DNA of 64,000 nt, from contig PLBO01000054.1 in NCBI GenBank assembly GCA_003134555.1, positions 1 through 64,000 of the forward strand, read 5' to 3'. Positions 53,217-63,180 of this stretch are shown piece by piece. The first letter of the stretch is position 1. Each line of letters opens with the position of its first letter. Origin of the DNA: Actinomycetota bacterium (GTDB lineage: Bacteria; Actinomycetota; Acidimicrobiia; IMCC26256; PALSA-610). The notes beneath the pieces were generated by a model, which saw nothing but the letters and a program-made list of their open reading frames with translations, searched no databases and was not told where the DNA came from. The position numbers were made by a program, and so were the translations under genes.

Positions 53217-54005
53217 GTGATTCTCGATCAATTTCGGCTCGACGGCCGCGTCGCGATCGTGACCGGCGCAGGGAAGGGCATCGGTGCAGGTTGCGCGCGG
53301 GCGTTGGCCGAGGCCGGCGCCGACGTCGTGTGCGCGGCCCGCACTCAAGCCGACATCGACGCGGTCGCCGCCGAGGTGCGAGCGATCGGACGCCGCGCGC
53401 TCGCGGTGTCGACCGACGTCACCGTGACCGAGCAACTCGAACAGCTCGTCGCGCGAGCCGTAGACGAGTTCGGCCGCATCGACATACTGCTCAACAATGC
53501 GGGTGGGTCGCTGCCGCGGGCGTTCATGGCCACCAGCGAGCGATCGTTCGAGATGGCATTGCGCTTCAACGTGACGTCCGCGTTTCTCCTGAGCAAGCTC
53601 GTCGTCCCGCACATGGTCGAAGCGGGCAGCGGCGCGATCGTCAACATCTCGTCGCGCTCCGCCAGCATGGTGCAGCCGTGCTTCACCGCGTACGCCACAG
53701 CCAAGGCCGCGCTGTCGATGATGACGCGCGCGATGGCGCCCGAGCTCGCGCCGAAAATCCGGGTCAACGCCATCGAGGTCGGAGGCATCGAGACCGACGC
53801 GCTCGCGCACGTGCTTTCCGACGACGCGGTGCGCACCCAGCTCGAGGGAAACACGCCGATGCAGCGCGTCGGCCTCCCGGCCGACATCGCCGCCGCCGTC
53901 GTCTACCTCGCGTCGCCGGCGTCGTCGTTCGTGACCGGGAAGATCTTCGAGGTCGACGGCGGGGTCGAAGCTCCCGCGTTCACGATCCCGTTCGAACGCC
54001 TCTGA
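53217..54005 (+). CDS. Short-chain dehydrogenase/reductase
   Basis: A 262-residue classical SDR with cofactor motif TGAGKGIG, NNAGG, Ser in NISSRSAS, and YATAKAA with catalytic Tyr/Lys. Substrate unknown. GTG start at 53217. It converges on the dihydrodipicolinate-reductase-like gene, with only 3 bases between the stops. Confidence 0.9.
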   Translation: MILDQFRLDGRVAIVTGAGKGIGAGCARALAEAGADVVCAARTQADIDAVAAEVRAIGRRALAVSTDVTVTEQLEQLVARAVDEFGRIDILLNNAGGSLPRAFMATSERSFEMALRFNVTSAFLLSKLVVPHMVEAGSGAIVNISSRSASMVQPCFTAYATAKAALSMMTRAMAPELAPKIRVNAIEVGGIETDALAHVLSDDAVRTQLEGNTPMQRVGLPADIAAAVVYLASPASSFVTGKIFEVDGGVEAPAFTIPFERL

Positions 54006-54008
54006 CGA

Positions 54009-55049
54009 TCAGCGCGCGGCGGCGCGCCCGGCGAGCAGGGGCAGGTCGAGGTACGTCTTGATGCCCGGCTCGGCTTCGCACACGTACGGGATCGCGTTCA
54101 CGCAGTGCATCGCCGGTGCGATGAGCCCGATCTCCGGGTGTTCGCCGACGACGGGCGGATGCAGTCCGTGGAACGTGCACGACACGGGCGGCTCGGCGTC
54201 GAGCTCGACCTCGAAGCGCTGCTCGCCGAGCGTCCAAGCCGGATCGAGCGCCTCCGATCCCATCAGCCAGTTGACGCGGACGGTCATGACCGTCTCGCCG
54301 CCGACGGTGCCCTCCCACGTGAACCGCTGCCCCGCGACCGTGCCCTCGTCGATCACACCAACCGGCGTGTCGAGCGGACGGGTCGCGACGGCCATCTCGT
54401 GCAACGAACGCTTCTCCGCGTCGAGCTTCCAGCCGAGGGCGGCCGCGACCATGTCGATCGATTGCATGAATCCGTGGCCGAGCACTTCGATCATCGGGCT
54501 CTTCGCCGCCACTTCGGGCTCCTTGCCGAAGAGCATCACCTCGCGGACGACCATGTCGGTCGGATAGTTGCGGATGTCGGAGAATTCCTCGGCGCGCACG
54601 TGGCGAATGTCGCGGCACAGGGCCGACAACATGAGCGGAAAGCGCTCGGTGATGCCACCAGGGTTGATGCCGGTGCCGTGCAGCGTCGCCTTGCCGCTGA
54701 GGCACGCGGCCTGGAGCGCGGCGACGCCGGGCGAGTCGCCGGGATAGATCCAGCCCACCGGCGTCACGATGTTCTTGCCCGACTCGAGCAGCCGAATGAC
54801 ATCGCGAGTGCTCGCCATCACCGGCGAGTACACCACCGCGTCGGCGTCGAGCGCGCAGATCTCGTCGATGCTCCCCGTCGCCCGCACTCCGATTGGGTCC
54901 AAGTCGCACAGCTCACCGGCGTCGCGCCCCACCTTGTCGGCGCTGTGCACCCAACAGCCCACGAGCTCGAGCTCGGGATGCGCGAGGACTCCTTTGATCG
55001 CCTCTTTGCCGACGAGTCCGGTTGCCCACTGAACGACGCGATAAGTCAT
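54009..55049 (-). CDS. Dihydrodipicolinate-reductase-like NAD(P)-dependent protein
   Basis: A 346-residue protein with a Rossmann start (VVQWATGLVGKEAIKGV), VTPVGWIYPGD and GTGINPGG blocks, as in the dihydrodipicolinate reductase/2,4-diaminopentanoate-dehydrogenase-like proteins common in Actinomycetota. Exact substrate unknown. Start ATG 55049, divergent from the methyltransferase-DinB gene with 16 bases between starts, so the two likely share a short promoter region. Confidence 0.75.
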   Translation of the reverse strand: MTYRVVQWATGLVGKEAIKGVLAHPELELVGCWVHSADKVGRDAGELCDLDPIGVRATGSIDEICALDADAVVYSPVMASTRDVIRLLESGKNIVTPVGWIYPGDSPGVAALQAACLSGKATLHGTGINPGGITERFPLMLSALCRDIRHVRAEEFSDIRNYPTDMVVREVMLFGKEPEVAAKSPMIEVLGHGFMQSIDMVAAALGWKLDAEKRSLHEMAVATRPLDTPVGVIDEGTVAGQRFTWEGTVGGETVMTVRVNWLMGSEALDPAWTLGEQRFEVELDAEPPVSCTFHGLHPPVVGEHPEIGLIAPAMHCVNAIPYVCEAEPGIKTYLDLPLLAGRAAAR

Positions 55050-55065
55050 GCGATGATTCTGGCCG

Positions 55066-56181
55066 ATGACTCACGACTGGCACGAGTGGCACGAGGCGTA
55101 CGACCACGAGGGCAGCCCGCTCGCGCGCCGCCTCGCGGTCGTTCAGCAATGCATCGCAACCGCACTCGACACCGCGTCTCCCGGTCCGATCCGGTTCGTG
55201 AGCATGTGCGCGGGCGAGGGCCGCGACCTCCTCGGCGTGTTGGAACATCACCCTCGCCGCGCCGATGTGCGAGGCCGGCTCGTCGAGCTCGACCCCGCGC
55301 TCGCGGCGACCGCGCGCGCACGCGCGCCGGCGGGCATCGAGGTGCAGTGCGCCGATGCGGGCGCGACGTCGTCGTATCGGGGCGCGGTTCCGGCGGATCT
55401 CGTGCTCGTATGCGGGGTTTTCGGCAACATCACCGACGTCGACATGCTGAGCATGATCGACCTGCTGCCGACGCTGTGCGCACCGAATGCAACCGTCATC
55501 TGGACGCGGCATCGGCGGCCGCCCGACGCGACGCCGGGCGTGCGGCGCCGCTTCGCGCAGAGCGGATTCGCAGAGGTGAGTTTTCACGCGCCCGAGAGCA
55601 CGATGTACGCGGTCGGCGTGCACCGACTCACGTCGCGGCCGCACCCCTTCCGTAGCGACGTGCGCCTGTTCGACTTCGTCGGCTTCCGGGCGCTCGACGA
55701 CGTGTGCTCAGAATGTGGCTTTACCTACGCGGTCGGTCGCGCGGAGATAACACCATGGCTCCGGTCCGACGCGCACGCATTCGTCGAGAAGCTCGGAAGA
55801 TTCGACGACGTCTCCGTTCGGACCAGGCCCGAGCCCGACGTCTGGTCACCACTCGAGTACGCGTGTCACGTACGCGACGTCCTTCGTATCCAGACCGAGC
55901 GTATCCTCCTCGCGCAGGAGGAAGTCGAACCGGTCTTCGTCCCGATGGGCCGCGACGAACGAGTGGTCAAGGATCGTTACAACGAGCAGGATCCCGCTCA
56001 GGTCATTGCCGAGTTTCTTTCGTTGGCCGACGTGCTCGCGTCACTGCTCGACGGCCTCGACGTCGCCGGCTGGGAACGAAAGGGCGTCTACAACTACCCC
56101 GAACCCGCGCTCCGCACGGTCGAATGGATCGCGATCCATACCACGCACGAGCTCCTGCACCACCGCGGCGACCTCAGGTGA
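55066..56181 (+). CDS. SAM-dependent methyltransferase fused to DinB-like domain
   Basis: A 371-residue fusion. The N-terminal ~200 residues hold a class I methyltransferase with FVSMCAGEGRDLLGVL (motif I) and LVELDPALAATARA. The C-terminal ~150 residues are a DinB/YfiT-type four-helix bundle (WSPLEYACHVRDVLRI, AIHTTHELLHHRGDL), with the His pattern of the thiol-dependent metal site. DinB-like enzymes in Actinomycetota use mycothiol or related thiols. The fused roles are not known to me. Its stop overlaps the P450 gene stop by 8 bases (convergent). Confidence 0.8.
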   Translation: MTHDWHEWHEAYDHEGSPLARRLAVVQQCIATALDTASPGPIRFVSMCAGEGRDLLGVLEHHPRRADVRGRLVELDPALAATARARAPAGIEVQCADAGATSSYRGAVPADLVLVCGVFGNITDVDMLSMIDLLPTLCAPNATVIWTRHRRPPDATPGVRRRFAQSGFAEVSFHAPESTMYAVGVHRLTSRPHPFRSDVRLFDFVGFRALDDVCSECGFTYAVGRAEITPWLRSDAHAFVEKLGRFDDVSVRTRPEPDVWSPLEYACHVRDVLRIQTERILLAQEEVEPVFVPMGRDERVVKDRYNEQDPAQVIAEFLSLADVLASLLDGLDVAGWERKGVYNYPEPALRTVEWIAIHTTHELLHHRGDLR

Positions 56182-57376
56182 CGATTGGAACCTTGGCGTA
56201 ACCGCGCACGGTGCTCGTGTGCACCATCTCGCAGCGATCGTGGTCGACTTCCCACGTAGGGAATCGCTTGAGCGTCTCCTCGAGCGCGATCCGACCTTCG
56301 AGCCGGGCGAGCGCGGCGCCGAGACAGAAGTGGATCCCGTATCCGAACGCGACGTGGCGCGGGATCTGGCGTTCGACGTCGATGCGGTCGGGATCCGCGA
56401 ACATCCGCTCGTCGCGGTTCGCGGCGCCCGTGAGCAGTGCGACCTTCGCAGCCTCGGGAACGACCGCGCCACTCATCTCGACGGCGCGCGTCGTCCATCG
56501 ACCTTGGATCGGCGACGGCGCTTCCCAGCGCAGGATCTCCTCGACCGCGTTCGGGATCAGGCCGGGATCGTCGACCAGCTTGCGGCGTTGGTCGGGGAAT
56601 CGGTCGAGTCCGACGGCCGACCAACCGAGGAACCGGGCGACCGTCTCGTTGCCCGCGGCCGAGAGCAACCCCGAGAACGCGTGGATCTCGTCGTCGCTGA
56701 GGTACCGGGTCGAGCCGTCGTCGTCCTCGAGCTCGGCCGTCATCAGCTCGCTCATGATGTCGGCGCGCGGGTGGCGCCGACGCTCGTCGATGTGGGCCTG
56801 CCAGTAGTCGTGCGAGGCCCGCTGGATGGCCATGGCGTGCGAACCCAACATCTCGCCCGGATCGATGTGCAACATGTCGTCGGTCCATTGGCGGAGCTGC
56901 GGCTCGTCCTCCTCGGGCGCGCCGAGCAGCGCGGAGATGACCATGACCGGCAGCCGGGCGCCGAAGTCGTCGACGTAGTCGAACGCACCCCGACCCGCGC
57001 CCGCGAACTCGTCGAGGAACCGTCCGGCGAGCGCGCGGATGCGCGGTTCGAGTGTCGCCATGTGCCGCGGGGTGAAGGCACGGCTCACGAGCTTGCGGTA
57101 GCGCGTGTGCACGGGCGGGTCCATGAAGATCATGAGTGAGCGCTCGAACTCGCTCGGCTCCGGTTGCATCATCTCGAGAACCGTCGTGTGCGCGGAGCTG
57201 AAGGTCGCGGGGTCGAGATGCGCGCGCAGCACGTCGTCGAAGCGGCTCAGCGCGTAGAAGTCGAGCCGCTCGTTGTAGTACACGGGCGCTTCGTCGCGCA
57301 GGCGTTTCCACACCGGATGCGGATCGGCGTCGATCGCATAGTCGTAGGGGTCGTACACGAGTGGAGTCGCAACCAT
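56174..57376 (-). CDS. Cytochrome P450
   Basis: A 400-residue P450. The heme-thiolate loop is FGYGIHFCLGAALARLE, the ExxR motif is in EEILRW, and the I-helix has AAGNETVARF. It hydroxylates a hydrophobic substrate, unknown here; needs ferredoxin and reductase not seen in the window. Start ATG 57376. Confidence 0.92.
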   Translation of the reverse strand: MVATPLVYDPYDYAIDADPHPVWKRLRDEAPVYYNERLDFYALSRFDDVLRAHLDPATFSSAHTTVLEMMQPEPSEFERSLMIFMDPPVHTRYRKLVSRAFTPRHMATLEPRIRALAGRFLDEFAGAGRGAFDYVDDFGARLPVMVISALLGAPEEDEPQLRQWTDDMLHIDPGEMLGSHAMAIQRASHDYWQAHIDERRRHPRADIMSELMTAELEDDDGSTRYLSDDEIHAFSGLLSAAGNETVARFLGWSAVGLDRFPDQRRKLVDDPGLIPNAVEEILRWEAPSPIQGRWTTRAVEMSGAVVPEAAKVALLTGAANRDERMFADPDRIDVERQIPRHVAFGYGIHFCLGAALARLEGRIALEETLKRFPTWEVDHDRCEMVHTSTVRGYAKVPIVT

Positions 57377-57411
57377 GGCGCGAACCGTATCCCGCGAACC
57401 GGGTGGCGTGT

Positions 57412-59217
57412 CTACGCCACTTCGGGAGTTGCCTGGTGCGTCGACCAGGCGCGGTACAGCTCGGCGTAATGCGCGTCGCGGGCCACGAGCTCGTCGTGGG
57501 TTCCGAGCTCCGCGAGCCGGCCATCGAACACGACCCCGATGCGATCGGCGCGCGCCGCCGTGGAGAGGCGGTGTGCCACGACGACGACCGTCCGGCCGTG
57601 CATCAGATGCTCGAGCGCGCGTTCCACCGCGTGCTCGGTGCCGGGGTCGAGGTTCGACGTGGCCTCGTCGAGAATGAGAACCGACGGATCGGCGAGTGCG
57701 GCCCGGGCGAGCGACACGAGCTGGCGCTCCCCCGCCGACAGCCGTGAGCCTCGCTCGCGCACCTCGGTCTCGAGGCCCTCGGGAAAGGCGGCGAACCGTT
57801 CCAGGAGCCCGAGGACGCGCAGCGCCTCCTCGACATCGGCGTCGGTGGCCTCCGGTCGGCCGACGCGCACGTTGTCGCGCAGCGATCCGGCAAACAGGAA
57901 ACCCTCCTGCGGCACGACGATGACGCGCCGGCGCAACGAGACGAATTCGACGTCACGCAGATCGACGCCACCGACGCGTACCGATCCGTCCACCGGGTCG
58001 TAGAAGCGCGCGATCAGCTTCGCGAGCGTCGACTTGCCCGCTCCGGTCGGGCCCACAAGCGCGAGCCGCTCGCCGTCACCGATGTGGAGAGAGACGTCGT
58101 GCAGAACCGGCTCGTTCGGACCGTAGGCGAACGTGACGTGCTCGACATCGACGGCTCCCGACTTCGGGAGGTCGAACGCACCTTGGCGCTGTCGAACCGT
58201 CGGGCGCGTGTCGAGCACGCCGAAGATCTTCGCGAGCGCGGCCGCGGACGACTGCACGGTGTTGTAGAGCTGGCTGAGCTGGTTGATGGGCTCGAAGAGG
58301 TTGTTGAGCCACAACACGAACGCCGCGACCGTGCCGACCGTGACGACACCACGCGTCGTGAGCCAGCCGCCGTAGCCGATGATCACGGCGGTGCCGGCCA
58401 CGCCTGCGTACTCGATTACCGGGAAGTACTTGGACGAGATGCGAACCGTGTGCATGTTCGCGTGGTACTGATCCTCGTTCGTGCGGTTGAACTTGCGCGT
58501 GAACGCGTCTTCCCGCCCGAACGCCTGCACGACCCGGACACCTTCGAGGCTCTCCTGCAGCGTGCTCAGGTTCGTCGAGATGCGGTCGCGCACTTCGAGG
58601 TACGCCTTGTTCGACACCCGGCGGAACCAGCGGCTGCCGAAATAGACGGGCGGCACGATCACGAGGATGCCGAGGGCGAGCTGCCACGAGATCACGAGCA
58701 CGATCACGACCGCACCGACGAACACGAACGCGTTCTGCACGAACAGCACGAGGCCCTGGGAGACGAGCTCCTGCATCGCGTCTATGTCAGAGGTCATGCG
58801 CGCGACGATCTTGCCGGTCTTCTCGGTTTCGAAATAGTCGAGCGAGAGGCTCATCATGTGCCCGAACAGACGGTTGCGGAGCTCCTTCAGGAAGCCCTCA
58901 CCGATGCGGGCGACGAGAATGATCGCGAATCGTCCGAGCACGAGCCCGACGAGCGCGAGGACGAGATAGATCACGACCGCGAGATCGAGCGCGCCGGCAT
59001 CGCCGCCATGCTTCGCGTTGGGCAGTCCGGCGTCGATGCCGTGCCGCACCAGCAGCGGCCCGGCCAACAACACGGCCGCTTGCGCCATCAACACGAACGT
59101 CGCGACAACTATCCGCGCCCGCTGTGGACGCAACATGCGGAACAGACGGCGAACCACGCGCGACGCTTCGTCGCGCGACAGGGTCTCCTCGGGAACGTTG
59201 TCACCCCACCAGCCCAC
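57412..59217 (-). CDS. ABC exporter half-transporter (first of two)
   Basis: A 601-residue type IV ABC exporter with six TMs in the first ~340 residues and an ATPase: Walker A GPTGAGKST, Q-loop, signature LSAGERQLVSLARAALAD, Walker B VLILDEATSNLD and H-loop. It probably pairs as a heterodimer with the next gene, whose stop codon overlaps its start by one base. Substrate unknown; such pairs export lipids, peptides or drugs. Confidence 0.9.
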   Translation of the reverse strand: MGWWGDNVPEETLSRDEASRVVRRLFRMLRPQRARIVVATFVLMAQAAVLLAGPLLVRHGIDAGLPNAKHGGDAGALDLAVVIYLVLALVGLVLGRFAIILVARIGEGFLKELRNRLFGHMMSLSLDYFETEKTGKIVARMTSDIDAMQELVSQGLVLFVQNAFVFVGAVVIVLVISWQLALGILVIVPPVYFGSRWFRRVSNKAYLEVRDRISTNLSTLQESLEGVRVVQAFGREDAFTRKFNRTNEDQYHANMHTVRISSKYFPVIEYAGVAGTAVIIGYGGWLTTRGVVTVGTVAAFVLWLNNLFEPINQLSQLYNTVQSSAAALAKIFGVLDTRPTVRQRQGAFDLPKSGAVDVEHVTFAYGPNEPVLHDVSLHIGDGERLALVGPTGAGKSTLAKLIARFYDPVDGSVRVGGVDLRDVEFVSLRRRVIVVPQEGFLFAGSLRDNVRVGRPEATDADVEEALRVLGLLERFAAFPEGLETEVRERGSRLSAGERQLVSLARAALADPSVLILDEATSNLDPGTEHAVERALEHLMHGRTVVVVAHRLSTAARADRIGVVFDGRLAELGTHDELVARDAHYAELYRAWSTHQATPEVA

Positions 59218-61070
59218 TAGTCCCCCACCCCCGGCAGATCGAGCAACTCCTCGTCATCGACGACGCCCGCCTGAGTCTCGACCGCCGCACGCGCGAGCAC
59301 CTCGCGGTAGCGCGGAGAAGTGGCGAGGAGTCGCTCGTGCGTCCCGTCGGCCACGACCTTGCCCTCGTCGATCAGCACCACTCGATCCGCCAGGGCGATG
59401 GTGGCGGGACGGTGAGCGATGATGATTGTCGTACGGCCCTGCATCACTTCCGCGAGCGCCGCGCGGATCTCGTGCTCCTTCGTCGGGTCGACCGACGAGG
59501 TCGCGTCGTCGAGGATCAAGATGCGCGGGTCGGCGAGCACCGCGCGCGCGATGGCGATGCGCTGACGCTGACCGCCGGAGAGCGAGTATCCGTGCTCACC
59601 GATGATCGTGTCGTAACCCTCGGGAAGGTCGCGCACGAACTCGTCGGCGCCTGCGAGCTTGGCGGCGCGGACGACGGCCTCGGTGGGCGCTTCGGGATCG
59701 GCGAATGCAATGTTGTTGCGCACGCTGTCGGAGAACAAGAACGTGTCTTCGAACACGAGACCGACGGAACGACGCACTTCGTTCAGTCGCACCCCGCGCA
59801 CATCGGCGCCGTCGATCCGCACGTGACCGGCGTGCACGTCGTAGAAGCGAGGGAGGAGTCGCGCAACCGTGGTCTTGCCCGAAGCCGTCGCGCCGACGAG
59901 CGCGACCGCCTCGCCGCCTTCGATGACGAGGTCGAGACCGTCGAGCACCGCCGGCCCGCGGCCGTAACCGAAGGTCACGCGCTCGAAGCGGACCGCGCCC
60001 GGACCGTCGGGCAGCGCGTGGGCGTTGGGCGCATCGTCGATGGCGGGATCAGTCGCAAGGATCGAATTGATACGACCGGCAGCCGCGGCCGAGCGGGGAA
60101 GCTGACCGACGAGCATCCCGATCATGCGCAGCGGCCAGATGAGCATGAGGACGAAGAGGTTGGCGGAGACGATGTCGCCGACGGTCAGGTGGTGTTGCAG
60201 CACTTGATGCCCGCCGTACCACAGGATGCCGACGAGCCCGAGGGTCGGCAGCAGGTCGATGAGGGGCATGAAGTTCGCGCGCAGTCGCGCCTGGTCCATC
60301 GAGCGGTCGTAGACGCTGTCGGCCTCCGACGAGAGGCGGGCACGCTGCATGCGCTCGACCCCGAAGCCCTTGACGACGCGCACGCCCGTGACACTTTCCT
60401 CGACGACTCCGGAGACGTCCGACAGCTCCTGTTGGAGCTTCATGCCCACCGGGTACATGCGGTGGTTGAACCGGGCGGCGGAGAAGTTGAGCAAGGGCAG
60501 GAGACCGAGCGCGAACAACGCGAGGCCCGGACTGCGCAACAACAGGATCACCGCGACCGCGATCATCTGGATCGTGCTCGCGATCGTCAACGGGACGAGC
60601 AGCACGACGTTGTTGATCTGTTGGATGTCGGTGTTCGCGTAGGCCATCAACTGGCCGGTCTGCGCCTGGTCGTGGAAGGCGAAGTGCAGCCGCTGGAGGT
60701 GCGCGACGAGCTTCATGCGGATGTCGGTCTCGACGCGCCAGGCGAGGCCGAAGGCCGCGTAGCGGCGCAGCCCGGTACCGATGGCTTGGACTGCGCCCAC
60801 CGCCACGATCGCGGCGGTCAAGGTGAGGGTGAGTCCGGTGCGGCCCTTGGCGATCCCGTGGTCGATCGCCGCGCCCGCGAGCAGCGGCACCGAGACGCGC
60901 GCGATGGCCCACACGAGTCCGGCGAGAATGCCGAGAATCATGAGATGGGGGTGCGCGCCGACCGCCTCTCGCATCAGACGCCAGCCCTGTTTGCGGGTCT
61001 GTGCACCCTCTAGCTGTTCAGCTTCCTTGCGCGCGGTCTTTTGTTGTTTCGTCTCGGCTTCGTCGTCCAC
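59217..61070 (-). CDS. ABC exporter half-transporter (second of two)
   Basis: A 617-residue ABC exporter. Walker A is GATASGKTTVARLL, signature LSGGQRQRIAIARAVLAD, and Walker B ILILDDATSSVD with Asp in place of the usual catalytic Glu. That degenerate catalytic residue is typical of the inactive half of a heterodimeric exporter, which fits pairing with the preceding gene. Start ATG 61070. Confidence 0.9.
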   Translation of the reverse strand: MDDEAETKQQKTARKEAEQLEGAQTRKQGWRLMREAVGAHPHLMILGILAGLVWAIARVSVPLLAGAAIDHGIAKGRTGLTLTLTAAIVAVGAVQAIGTGLRRYAAFGLAWRVETDIRMKLVAHLQRLHFAFHDQAQTGQLMAYANTDIQQINNVVLLVPLTIASTIQMIAVAVILLLRSPGLALFALGLLPLLNFSAARFNHRMYPVGMKLQQELSDVSGVVEESVTGVRVVKGFGVERMQRARLSSEADSVYDRSMDQARLRANFMPLIDLLPTLGLVGILWYGGHQVLQHHLTVGDIVSANLFVLMLIWPLRMIGMLVGQLPRSAAAAGRINSILATDPAIDDAPNAHALPDGPGAVRFERVTFGYGRGPAVLDGLDLVIEGGEAVALVGATASGKTTVARLLPRFYDVHAGHVRIDGADVRGVRLNEVRRSVGLVFEDTFLFSDSVRNNIAFADPEAPTEAVVRAAKLAGADEFVRDLPEGYDTIIGEHGYSLSGGQRQRIAIARAVLADPRILILDDATSSVDPTKEHEIRAALAEVMQGRTTIIIAHRPATIALADRVVLIDEGKVVADGTHERLLATSPRYREVLARAAVETQAGVVDDEELLDLPGVGD

Positions 61071-61133
61071 CTCGATCGAGACTATCAGCGCGACCCTGAC
61101 GCCCCCGTCAGGTTTACGCGATGCAGCCCGTGA

Positions 61134-63038
61134 TCATCGGCGCGGCTCTCGCTTCGGCATCCCGACGTCGTCGAGCGGCTTGCGTGCCTCCGCTTCGCGC
61201 AGCACGTCGACGATCTCGTCGCCGACCAGCTCCGACTTCTCGAGCAACTCGTCGCGCAACGCGATCACGAGATGGCGGTGATCGTCGAGCAGGACCTGCA
61301 CGTCGGCTTTGGCCTGCGCGAGCAGCTTTTCGACCGCAGCGCGCGCGTCCTCGTTGCCGAGCACCTTGCCCACGATGCCTTGCGAGATCGGGCCACTTTC
61401 GATGGCGTCGTACGACACCAACGATCCGGCCATGCCGTAGGAGCCGACCATTTGGGCCGCGATCTTCGTCGCGAGCACCAAGTCGCCCGAGGGACCGGTA
61501 CCGGACTCACCGAAGAAGAGCTCCTCCGCGCTCATACCACCGAACGCGATCTTCATCATGCCGAGCAGCTCGGACCGGGTGCGGGTGAAACGTTCCTCGC
61601 CGTCGCTGTGCGAGAGCAGACCGAGCGCGTCACGGCGCTTGATGATCGAGAGCACCTCGAGCTTGCGATTCTGGCCGACGAGATAGGCCACGGTCGCGTG
61701 ACCGGACTCGTGGGTCGCGATCGTGCGCCGCTCGTCGTCGGTGTATTCGACGGGCTGCTTCAGACCGATCTCCTCGGTCATCTTCGCCTGCTGCACGTCG
61801 GACCAGTCCATCGCCATCCGACCGTCGCGCAGCGCCCACACGAGACCCTCGTCGAAGATGTGCTCGATCATCACCGGCGTGTACGCGAACGTCATCGCGG
61901 CGAGCGCTTCGCGGCGCTCCTCCTTGTCGAGCTCGGGTACATGCGCCTTGCGGTCGAGGTAGTAGTCGATGATCTCGCGGCGGCCCGTTCGGCTCGGGAG
62001 GTCGAAGTGGATCGAACGATCGAAGCGACCCGGACGCAGGAGGGCGGGATCGAGATCGGCCGCACGGTTGGTCGCGGCGATGATGAGGACGTTCGACGGC
62101 TCGGGCGCGCGCTTGGAAATGCGCCGATGCGCGGGCAGGAACCGGTTCAACGAATCGATCCACCAGCCCGCGAACTTGTGACCGCCGGTGGGCGTGTCGA
62201 ACGACTGCATCTGGATCAGCAACTCGTTGACAACGCCCGAGATCCCTTCGCTCGAATTGCGGTAGACGTGGCGCCCGTACGAGTCGGAGGCGAGCACGTC
62301 CGACTGAGGCGTAGAACGCATGCCGCTGCGCGCACCGGCGATCGCGTCGATCTCCTCGATGAAACCGATCGCGCCACCCTCTTCGGCCGCGGCCTTGCGC
62401 AATTCCTTGAAGAAGTTGCGGATCTTGCGACCCGTCGCGCCGTAGTACTGCGACTGAAAGGCCGTGGAGGACACGAACAGGAACGGGACGCCGGCCTCGT
62501 GCGCCATCGCCTTGGCCATGTAGGTCTTACCGGTTCCGGGCGGGCCCTCGAACAACACACCCTTGCGCGGATTGCCGCCCATGACTCGCCGGAACGTCTG
62601 GTAGCCGAGGAACAGGTTGAGCGTCTTGACGACCTCGTCCTTCACCGGGCCGAGACCGACCACGTCGTCGAGGGTCGTGGAGATCTCGCTCGCGTCGTAA
62701 CGCACGTGCGGCGACTTGCCCATCGCCATCATCGGCACCACGAGCACGATGCACAGCACCGCGATCAGCCCGAGGGGAAGAAGGATTTGCAGCGACGTCG
62801 GAGTGAGATGCGGGAGGCCCGGATGGATGAACTGGCCACTGAAGATGCGGTAGTACAGATAGCTGGTGACGGGCACCAGGAAGAAAAGTGTGCGCCAGAG
62901 GCGCCCTTGGCGGGTCGACTCCCGGATCCGGCTCACGTCGAGCGTGCCGGCGAGAACTTGCGAACCGCCCATGCCCGCGAGGTCGGTGACGCTGGTCGCG
63001 GCCGTGGCCCGGACCCGTTCTGAGTGTCGACGACGCAC
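61134..63038 (-). CDS. FtsH-like AAA metalloprotease
   Basis: A 634-residue AAA protease anchored by two membrane segments (about 47-65 and 84-105). Walker A FEGPPGTGKTYMA, a Walker B that reads FIEEIDAIAG rather than the usual FIDEIDA, the SRH/arginine finger ATNRAADLDPALLRPGRFDRS and the zinc site HESGHATVAY are visible. A stretch of roughly 50-60 residues between Walker B and the SRH is longer than in typical FtsH. I start at GTG 63038 with GGAGGA upstream. Likely membrane-protein quality control. Confidence 0.85.
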   Translation of the reverse strand: MRRRHSERVRATAATSVTDLAGMGGSQVLAGTLDVSRIRESTRQGRLWRTLFFLVPVTSYLYYRIFSGQFIHPGLPHLTPTSLQILLPLGLIAVLCIVLVVPMMAMGKSPHVRYDASEISTTLDDVVGLGPVKDEVVKTLNLFLGYQTFRRVMGGNPRKGVLFEGPPGTGKTYMAKAMAHEAGVPFLFVSSTAFQSQYYGATGRKIRNFFKELRKAAAEEGGAIGFIEEIDAIAGARSGMRSTPQSDVLASDSYGRHVYRNSSEGISGVVNELLIQMQSFDTPTGGHKFAGWWIDSLNRFLPAHRRISKRAPEPSNVLIIAATNRAADLDPALLRPGRFDRSIHFDLPSRTGRREIIDYYLDRKAHVPELDKEERREALAAMTFAYTPVMIEHIFDEGLVWALRDGRMAMDWSDVQQAKMTEEIGLKQPVEYTDDERRTIATHESGHATVAYLVGQNRKLEVLSIIKRRDALGLLSHSDGEERFTRTRSELLGMMKIAFGGMSAEELFFGESGTGPSGDLVLATKIAAQMVGSYGMAGSLVSYDAIESGPISQGIVGKVLGNEDARAAVEKLLAQAKADVQVLLDDHRHLVIALRDELLEKSELVGDEIVDVLREAEARKPLDDVGMPKREPRR

Positions 63039-63180
63039 GCTCACTCCTCCCAAGCCCGCTCCGAACGCTCAGCGTAGCGAATCGAGTGCGTTTCGGGAAG
63101 TGCGAGCCGGGGCCCGTGGGACTCGTGTTCGTAGGTGATCCGAAGTGAGCCGAAAGAAAATCGGGCTATAGGGTGCGGCG

